Part shown: positions 58,231 through 64,000 of the stretch, piece after piece | How the letters are laid out: each line of letters starts with the position of its first letter | How positions within the stretch are numbered: the stretch's first letter is position 1 | Assembly: GCF_030698175.1 (NCBI RefSeq) | Contig: NZ_JAUYNT010000010.1 | Location: forward strand, 62,001 to 126,000 | Direction: 5' to 3' | Length of the DNA stretch: 64,000 nucleotides | From: Pseudomonas sp. | Lineage (GTDB): Bacteria > Pseudomonadota > Gammaproteobacteria > Pseudomonadales > Pseudomonadaceae | Made by a program: the position numbers and the translations under genes | The notes under the pieces: model-generated | Databases searched by the model: none | What the model was told of the DNA's origin: nothing | What the model saw: the letters and a program-made list of their open reading frames with translations, nothing else

Positions 58231-59238
58231 TTACCCTTGGTGATAAGCGGTAACGCGCTCGACTTCTTCCTTCGAGCCGAGGAACACCGCCACCCGCTGG
58301 TGCAACGAAGTCGGTTGAATATCGAGAATACGCTGGTAACCATTGGTCGCGGCGCCGCCCGCCTGTTCGATGATAAACGACATCGGATTGGCTTCGTACA
58401 TCAGGCGCAGCTTGCCTGGTTTCTCTGGCTCACGGGAATCGCGCGGGTACATAAACATGCCGCCACGGGTCAGAATCCGGTGCACATCAGCCACCATCGC
58501 CGCCACCCAACGCATGTTGTAATCCTTCTCCAGCGGGCCACTTTTACCGGCCAGCAACTCGTCGACATAGCGGGTCACCGGCGCCTCCCAGTGGCGCTGA
58601 TTGGACATATTGACGGCGAACTCTTTGGTTTGCTCCGGCACCTGGATATTGTCGTGGGTCATGACGAAACTGCCCAACTCACGATCCAGGGTGAAGCCTT
58701 TGACGCCATTACCCAAGGTCAACATCAGCATGGTTTGCGGGCCGTAAATCGCGTAGCCGGCAGCCACTTGTTCGGTGCCTGGCTGCAAGAATGCCTCTTC
58801 GCCCAGGTCGCCCTCGTCACCGTTACGGTCCGGGCAACGCAGCACCGAGAAGATGGTGCCGACTGAGACGTTTACATCGATATTGGATGAGCCATCCAGC
58901 GGATCAAACACCAGCAGATAGGCACCTTTGGGGTACTTGCCGGGGATCTGGTAAGCGTTGTCCATTTCCTCGGAGGCCATGCCGGCCAGGTGACCGCCCC
59001 ACTCGTTGGCTTCCAGCAGAATGTCGTTGGACAGTACATCGAGCTTTTTCTGCACTTCGCCCTGAATGTTCTCAGTCTCCATGCTGCCCAGTACGCCGCC
59101 AAGCGCACCCTTGGAAACCTCGTAGCTGATTTCCTTACAGGCGCGTGCCACTACTTCGATAAGAAAACGTAAATCCGCCGGTGTATTGTTGCTGCGGGTC
59201 TGTTCAATCAGATAGCGGCTCAAGGTAATGCGGGACAT
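58231..59238 (-). CDS. fbp: fructose-1,6-bisphosphatase, class I
   Basis: A 335-residue gluconeogenic enzyme from ATG 59238 ([18 protein letters not shown]). The metal and phosphate sites are in [20 protein letters not shown], and [19 protein letters not shown] carries the C-terminal active-site Glu. The expected loops are complete. It hydrolyses fructose 1,6-bisphosphate to fructose 6-phosphate in the cytoplasm. Confidence 0.96.
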   Translation of the reverse strand: MSRITLSRYLIEQTRSNNTPADLRFLIEVVARACKEISYEVSKGALGGVLGSMETENIQGEVQKKLDVLSNDILLEANEWGGHLAGMASEEMDNAYQIPGKYPKGAYLLVFDPLDGSSNIDVNVSVGTIFSVLRCPDRNGDEGDLGEEAFLQPGTEQVAAGYAIYGPQTMLMLTLGNGVKGFTLDRELGSFVMTHDNIQVPEQTKEFAVNMSNQRHWEAPVTRYVDELLAGKSGPLEKDYNMRWVAAMVADVHRILTRGGMFMYPRDSREPEKPGKLRLMYEANPMSFIIEQAGGAATNGYQRILDIQPTSLHQRVAVFLGSKEEVERVTAYHQG

Positions 59239-59318
59239 GGGAGGCACCGAGGTTGGATAAATTGCACGCAGTTTACCCTTTAACGACCGGCAGTGCCTCC
59301 CACTGCCGCTGACCGGCG

Positions 59319-61244
59319 TTACAGCTCCAGCGACAAGGACAGACCAACGCCCTGCTGATCAACACTGGAGGCATGGCTATAACTGTAGGCCGCACGCAGT
59401 GAGAGGTCTGCGGTCAATTTCTGGCTCACACCCAAGCTGGCCTGAACCAGGCTGTCATCCGGCGTGTAGCCCTGCAGCGTGAAGTCGATACCCGGCAAGC
59501 TGTTGAGCTCGATGCGCACGTCACTGCTGTCATCGGCATACTCGCGATTGCGCACCACCTCGGCAAACAACAGGGTCTGCGGGCTTAGCTGAAAACGTCC
59601 CTGCACGCCGGCGCCCAACTGCCGAGACTTACGCACCTGATCGGCATAGTTGAGCGCAGTCGAGGTGCTGCCATTCTCGCTATAGCCATCGACTTCAACC
59701 CGAGCATATTCGGCACTCATAAAGGGACTCAGATGCCACTGGCTGCCAGGTTGCGCAATGTCATAGCCAAGGCGGCCACTCAGCGACCACAACTCACCGG
59801 TAGTGTCGCCCTTCTCACCCCGAGTGGCCTGACCAATATCGAACTTGCGCTTGAGGTCGTTGTAATCGAGGTAACCGCCGGTTAACGCCAGATCGGCCCA
59901 CCAGCGATTTTGCTGGTATTGCGCAAAGGCGCTGGCCAAGGTGCTCTGCACTTGATAGTTGGAGCTTTCTTCGTCGGCCTGCAACTTTTGCTCATACAAG
60001 CCCAGCGCCAGACCCACTCGCCAGGCGTCGTCAAGCCGGTAGCTGCCGCCCAGGCTCAGACTGTAGCCGTTACCGTCGGCGCGGGCGCCAGCTTCTTGCT
60101 TATCGATATCCAACTGTTGCCCGGCGCCCGCCACGAAGCTGCGCCATTGCCCCTCAGACTGCCAAGCATCGGCATCCGCTTGCCATTGGTTGCGCAATTG
60201 CCCCTCATGCGCGCGCAGAGTGTCATAGGCCATTTCTGGCAGCAGGGTGATTTCCCAAGGTGCCGCCAGCAAGGATGCCGCATAGTCTGCGAAGGCTTGC
60301 TGACCGGCAATGGTCGGGTGCACCGAGTCGTTGAAGAGCAACTTGCTCGGGTCTGGCGTGGTGCCGCTAATGCCATACACCGGGTTGACGTTGGCACAAC
60401 CGCTGAAGCAGGTGAGTGACAGATCCTGGCCGGAAGCCAGGCCATAAGAAGCCGGACTGGCCAGCACCTCGCGCACCAACAGCGGCACGTTCAGCGGAAT
60501 GATTTCAGCGTTAACATTAGCCAGCTGGCGAACCAGTTCGGTGTTGAAGGCGCTCGTCAGTGGCGCGATAAAATCCGACAGGCCCGCACCCAAGGCGAAG
60601 GGTGTCTGACTGAGATCACCCAACAGTGGCACCATGATGTAGCGCGCCCCCGCCTGCTGCAGCGCGTTGACGCTGTCCATCAGGCGACCCGCCGAGGCGG
60701 TGGCGGCGGGAACATTCAGTACCAAAAAATCGAGAAAGTCGTTACCGCCACCGTTGACGTAATACAGGGCATTCGCATCGAGCGCCTGGCCACGGCTGGC
60801 CAAATCCACCAGAAAGGCGTCCCGCTGGCGTAGGTTGGTGCCATCAACCAGTTCGACCACCGAACCTTCACCGCTGCCGGTGATCGAGTCCAATACCTGT
60901 GAGGTGGTATTACCGCCCACTGCCCAGTTGTTGCCATCCGGCAGCCCGAGCGCGGCATTGACCGGCGAGGTTGAGGCCGTTAGCGAGCCGAGTCCAAGTT
61001 TGAGGCTAAGTATCTGCGTGGCATTGAGGGCAAAAACTTCGCCATTGCCACTCAGGTAGGTGGGACCCACTCTGTTGGTAAAACGTCGTGTGGCGCCGTC
61101 TGGACCGCCTGGATCCGGAAACTGCCCGGCATCGCTGAGACTATCGCCGAACACATAAAGCCCGCTGTAGGGCGCGGCGACCAAGGAAGGAGCTACAGCC
61201 GCCAACAGACAGGCGGCCGCCAACGGAGTGAGCAGACGTTTCAT
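59319..61244 (-). CDS. estA: EstA-like GDSL autotransporter esterase
   Basis: A 641-residue type V-secreted lipase/esterase. A signal peptide (to about residue 24) precedes the GDSL passenger, with Ser35 in [12 protein letters not shown], Asn168 in [10 protein letters not shown], and Asp306/His309 in [11 protein letters not shown]. From about 370 the protein is a 12-stranded autotransporter barrel ending VGLSLSLEL. In P. aeruginosa EstA stays on the outer surface and affects rhamnolipid production and motility. AAGGA lies 7 nt before ATG. Cysteines at 279 and 283 may form a small disulfide loop. Confidence 0.92.
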   Translation of the reverse strand: MKRLLTPLAAACLLAAVAPSLVAAPYSGLYVFGDSLSDAGQFPDPGGPDGATRRFTNRVGPTYLSGNGEVFALNATQILSLKLGLGSLTASTSPVNAALGLPDGNNWAVGGNTTSQVLDSITGSGEGSVVELVDGTNLRQRDAFLVDLASRGQALDANALYYVNGGGNDFLDFLVLNVPAATASAGRLMDSVNALQQAGARYIMVPLLGDLSQTPFALGAGLSDFIAPLTSAFNTELVRQLANVNAEIIPLNVPLLVREVLASPASYGLASGQDLSLTCFSGCANVNPVYGISGTTPDPSKLLFNDSVHPTIAGQQAFADYAASLLAAPWEITLLPEMAYDTLRAHEGQLRNQWQADADAWQSEGQWRSFVAGAGQQLDIDKQEAGARADGNGYSLSLGGSYRLDDAWRVGLALGLYEQKLQADEESSNYQVQSTLASAFAQYQQNRWWADLALTGGYLDYNDLKRKFDIGQATRGEKGDTTGELWSLSGRLGYDIAQPGSQWHLSPFMSAEYARVEVDGYSENGSTSTALNYADQVRKSRQLGAGVQGRFQLSPQTLLFAEVVRNREYADDSSDVRIELNSLPGIDFTLQGYTPDDSLVQASLGVSQKLTADLSLRAAYSYSHASSVDQQGVGLSLSLEL

Positions 61245-61387
61245 AAGCAGTCCTTATTATTGTATTTGTGACTTACTGCCGGGACTGTAACGCGCTTTTA
61301 AAACTTTGACTGCAAGCAAAACTGTTATTCACAGCAACTGACAGACAGCATTCATAGGATTTATTGACCGGCTGATTTGCTCACTAT

Positions 61388-63037
61388 TCAGCCGACCAAA
61401 ATACTCGGCTCAACCCGATTACGCCCACCACGCTTGGCTTGATAGAGCGCGGTATCGGCGACCTGCAAGAGCTCGTCGAGACTCTGCCCCTGGCTCGGCC
61501 ACAAGGCCAGACCGATAGACACCGTGAGCAGTTCTGGGTCGTTGCGGGTGGCCAGCGGGGTGCTGGCCAGTTCGCGGCAAATCGACTGCAGGCGACTGAG
61601 CGCCACGGCGCCATCCGCACCTGGCATGATCAGTACAAACTCCTCACCACCAATGCGAAACAGCGCATCGGAGCTGCGCAGATGGCTCGACAACTGCGCA
61701 GCCAACGCCTTGAGCACGTCATCCCCGACCAAATGGCCGCACCTATCATTCAGCTCCTTGAAGTGATCGAGGTCGAGCATGGCCAAAGCCAAACTCTGCT
61801 TTTCCCGTTGCGCACGGGCCTGCTCATAGTGGAAAAACTCACCCAGATAACGGCGGTTATACAGGCCGGTCAAAGGATCACGCAGCGCCTGCTCACGCAA
61901 TTGCTCATGCAGCGCCGAGATGGTCTGCAGCCGCTCCTCACTCAAGCTCAAGGCCTCGACCAGCTTCAACGCGCTGAGGTGCGACTCGCTGACATCGCGC
62001 AAGTAGAGCATCTCGCCGAGTAACATATTGCCGCTACGACGCACTCGTTCAATGCTGCGCCGGCGCACTTCGAGATAACGCGGCGGGTTGCTCAACGTCA
62101 GCAACTGCGCCGCACCCAGAGCACTGGGCAGCAACCACAAGTCGCGCAAGGCGCCGCCAAACACCGGCCAATCTTGCAGCTCGCGGCCCTGCCAGTCAGC
62201 ACTCAAACCGGCCAGTTGCAACGCCGCCGGATTGGCTTCGAGCACGCGCTGCTGCTGATCAATCACCAACACTGGATCAAGCAAGGCCTCGAGCAATAGA
62301 TGCCGCGCCACCGGCAATAGATCAAACAGCCGCACGCCGACAATCAGCCAGCCGAACGCCAGCAAGGTAAAGGCAAAACTAAAGGGCGTCGGGTCAAAGC
62401 CAAACAACATCCAACCAAAACCGACATAGCTTAAATTGGCCGCCCAAGGCACCGCAGTCACCACCACAAAGGCCAGATAGTGCCGTCGATAAAGGCCTTG
62501 GCTGTGCAGCGCCGCGCGCAGTACCACCACCAGGCAGAACGCCATAAACAGGTAGACATACGCGGCGGCGGCAAAAAACAACGGGCCGTGCACATAGCGT
62601 ATCGGCGCACCAACCGCAGCGGAGATTGGCGCACTGCCGGCCGCGTAAAACAAACCATGCCAAGGGTTGCTCAGCGCCAGTAACCAGCTCAGCAGCGTCA
62701 TCACCGCCAGGCCCAAAACATAACGTCGCGGCAAGGGCTGCCGCTCACTGTTGACGTACTGCCAGAGAAAGATGGCCCAGAAAGTCGGCACGCCAATAAT
62801 CCCCGGCCAGGCCATCTGGGCCCAAAACATCTTGCCACTGGCGTCCTGCGTCGCCATCTCCAGCCCGGCCACTAACAGCCACCAGAGAATGCCCAGATGC
62901 ATGACGAAAAAGCTGCTACGACCGGGAAAATAGCGCTGGCGCAAAACCCAGCGCGACAACCAGAGCACACCCAGCCACACCAGCAAGGTCAGCAACACCG
63001 GCGCCGACAGGCTCCAGTCTGCGCTAAAGACAGTCAT
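61388..63037 (-). CDS. membrane-bound diguanylate cyclase (7TM, PAS, GGDEF)
   Basis: A 549-residue protein from ATG 63037; GTG 63046 is also possible. Seven or so N-terminal helices (about 10-240, histidine-kinase N-terminal 7TM type: WPGIIGVPTFWAIFLWQY) are followed by a PAS-like domain (DPVLVIDQQQRVLEANPAAL) and a GGDEF domain. The active site is RIGGEEFVLIMPG, and RSSD five residues before it is an intact I-site, so product inhibition is expected. It makes cyclic di-GMP; the signal sensed by the membrane part is unknown. Confidence 0.92.
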   Translation of the reverse strand: MTVFSADWSLSAPVLLTLLVWLGVLWLSRWVLRQRYFPGRSSFFVMHLGILWWLLVAGLEMATQDASGKMFWAQMAWPGIIGVPTFWAIFLWQYVNSERQPLPRRYVLGLAVMTLLSWLLALSNPWHGLFYAAGSAPISAAVGAPIRYVHGPLFFAAAAYVYLFMAFCLVVVLRAALHSQGLYRRHYLAFVVVTAVPWAANLSYVGFGWMLFGFDPTPFSFAFTLLAFGWLIVGVRLFDLLPVARHLLLEALLDPVLVIDQQQRVLEANPAALQLAGLSADWQGRELQDWPVFGGALRDLWLLPSALGAAQLLTLSNPPRYLEVRRRSIERVRRSGNMLLGEMLYLRDVSESHLSALKLVEALSLSEERLQTISALHEQLREQALRDPLTGLYNRRYLGEFFHYEQARAQREKQSLALAMLDLDHFKELNDRCGHLVGDDVLKALAAQLSSHLRSSDALFRIGGEEFVLIMPGADGAVALSRLQSICRELASTPLATRNDPELLTVSIGLALWPSQGQSLDELLQVADTALYQAKRGGRNRVEPSILVG

Positions 63038-63144
63038 CGACAGCACACCTGCGCCGTCTTTGGCCGCCGTCCTAGCGCTACCGGCTGATTAGAGATTGAT
63101 CTAGACACAGGCCATCCTGACCGCAAAACACTTAACTTAACTAA

Positions 63145-63161
63145 GCAGCGTAAAGCGCTGC
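63145..63161. terminator. small hairpin between the DUF3999 and cyclase genes
   Basis: GCAGCG and CGCTGC form a 6-bp stem with a 5-nt loop, 20 nt downstream of the DUF3999 stop. The flank on the minus strand is AT-rich (TTAGTTAAGTTAAG) but has no true T-run. Confidence 0.35.
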
Positions 63162-63181
63162 CGTTACCGTTTGAGCATAAT

Positions 63182-64000
63182 TCAAGGCTTGGCCGGTGCC
63201 GCCCGTAGCAGACTCAGCGCCATCAGCACCAAGAGGCCAACCCCCAGCAGCAACACCGCCCACAACCCCAGACGTTTCCAGTCGGGGCCGCTAGCAGCAA
63301 CCGGCCCGGCAAGCGCCTCTAGCGGCGTCGAGACGGCTACGGCAACTGTCGCCACACCCAGCGTACTCAGACGCGCCGGCTCATAGCCCGGAATCAAAGT
63401 GCTCAGCGGCAAATTGACCGCCTTGGCGCCGGTATTACCAAGCGCCAAGGTATAGGGCGGCGTACCGCGAGCGAGAAACACCAACTCGGTGGCGCGCAGG
63501 CCGACTTGCAGCTGCGGCGCCTCGGTGCCCAAACCACCGCCGCGCTGATCGACCACCAACTTGAGTTGCTGCACCGGCGCACCGTACAACTCGATTTGTT
63601 CCTGCAGCGACTCCTTGCCCGCCTGCGGCAACCGATACAGCAGGCTGCGGCTGAGCAATTGCCACTGCACCTTGCCATCGCGCCGACCATAGAGCTGCAC
63701 CGGCGCCAGAGTATTGGCCTGCGGCAGACCGATTTTGATCCGCTCCAGCGGCAACGCCAGAGGCAAGTCCCAGGTATATTCGCCCGCCTTAACGCTGCTC
63801 GGCGCCATGGCCGCCGACCACGCCATGGGGGCCGGCAGCGTGTCGCTGGCACTGCTGAACAACTCCGCCGCCGTCAGCGCCGGTGCCTGCTGCGGCGCCA
63901 ACCAGAGCAGGCGCAAATAACGCGCACGCTCGCCAGGCAAGCTGATGCTGCGTTGCTCCAGTTGCTCATCGGCAAACGACAAGCGGGCGATCTGCCCCTC
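63182..64000 (-). CDS. DUF3999 family membrane protein, C-terminal part
   Basis: The frame is open to the window edge, so only the last 272 residues are seen. Beta-rich periplasmic segments (RARYLRLLWLAP; EYTWDLPLALPLERIKIGLP) end in one C-terminal helix (LGLWAVLLLGVGLLVLMALS) with a short cytoplasmic tail. The pattern matches DUF3999 proteins of pseudomonads, which are usually next to a DUF2339 membrane protein. Function is unknown. Confidence 0.75.
   Translation of the reverse strand, partial: EGQIARLSFADEQLEQRSISLPGERARYLRLLWLAPQQAPALTAAELFSSASDTLPAPMAWSAAMAPSSVKAGEYTWDLPLALPLERIKIGLPQANTLAPVQLYGRRDGKVQWQLLSRSLLYRLPQAGKESLQEQIELYGAPVQQLKLVVDQRGGGLGTEAPQLQVGLRATELVFLARGTPPYTLALGNTGAKAVNLPLSTLIPGYEPARLSTLGVATVAVAVSTPLEALAGPVAASGPDWKRLGLWAVLLLGVGLLVLMALSLLRAAPAKP

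Overview
The window is chromosomal DNA of a gamma-proteobacterium, almost certainly a Pseudomonas in the broad sense. The evidence is the class II (medium-chain-length) PHA cluster phaC1-phaZ-phaC2-phaD with divergent phaI-phaF, the block pilMNOPQ-aroK-aroB-SPOR/AAA protein-gltB-gltD-hemE, the order argS-SPOR protein-hslV-hslU-DUF971-pha-ubiE-ubiJ-ubiB-hisI-hisE-tatABC, and GGAGCGGGC-type intergenic repeats. The species cannot be read from the sequence. I recognise 60 protein genes (two cut by the window edges). I see no tRNA, rRNA, CRISPR array, prophage, insertion sequence or integron.

Layout. 1-9.8 kb: end of selO, a lone periplasmic binding protein, Asp/Glu racemase, TauE-type transporter, metY, trxC, hotdog thioesterase, two tandem universal stress proteins separated by a 72-bp tandem repeat, an orphan ParA and hemE. 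10-24.6 kb (minus strand): type IV pilus inner-membrane/secretin genes pilMNOPQ, shikimate genes aroK-aroB, a DamX-like cell-division protein, then glutamate synthase gltB-gltD. 24.8-38.9 kb: ponA, maeB, M48 protease lipoprotein, thermonuclease-like protein, rpmE, priA, argS, FtsN-like SPOR protein, hslVU with a clear heat-shock promoter, and a DUF971 protein. 39-46.4 kb: the PHA locus (two synthases, depolymerase, TetR regulator, two phasins, granule-associated small protein). 46.5-53 kb: ubiquinone genes ubiE-ubiJ-ubiB, hisI-hisE, tatABC, rsmE and a UPF0158 protein. 53-64 kb: polar amino-acid ABC transporter, dtd, pip, two small lipoproteins, fbp, a GDSL autotransporter esterase, a membrane diguanylate cyclase and a partial DUF3999 protein.

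Most of this is ordinary core genome, and I did not find a convincing new multi-gene system. What merits attention is between the genes. A family of 120-150-bp palindromic elements sits directly after stop codons; two nearly identical copies in opposite orientation bracket phaC1, and another supplies the hslV stop codon. A 76-bp tandem duplication of the argS 3' end creates a 24-codon leader that stops one base before the next gene. The trxC Shine-Dalgarno lies inside a perfect 12-bp hairpin. A terminator-like hairpin lies inside the signal-peptide codons of the nuclease gene. There are also two G-quadruplex-type tracts and a good sigma-54 -24/-12 match upstream of phaC1.
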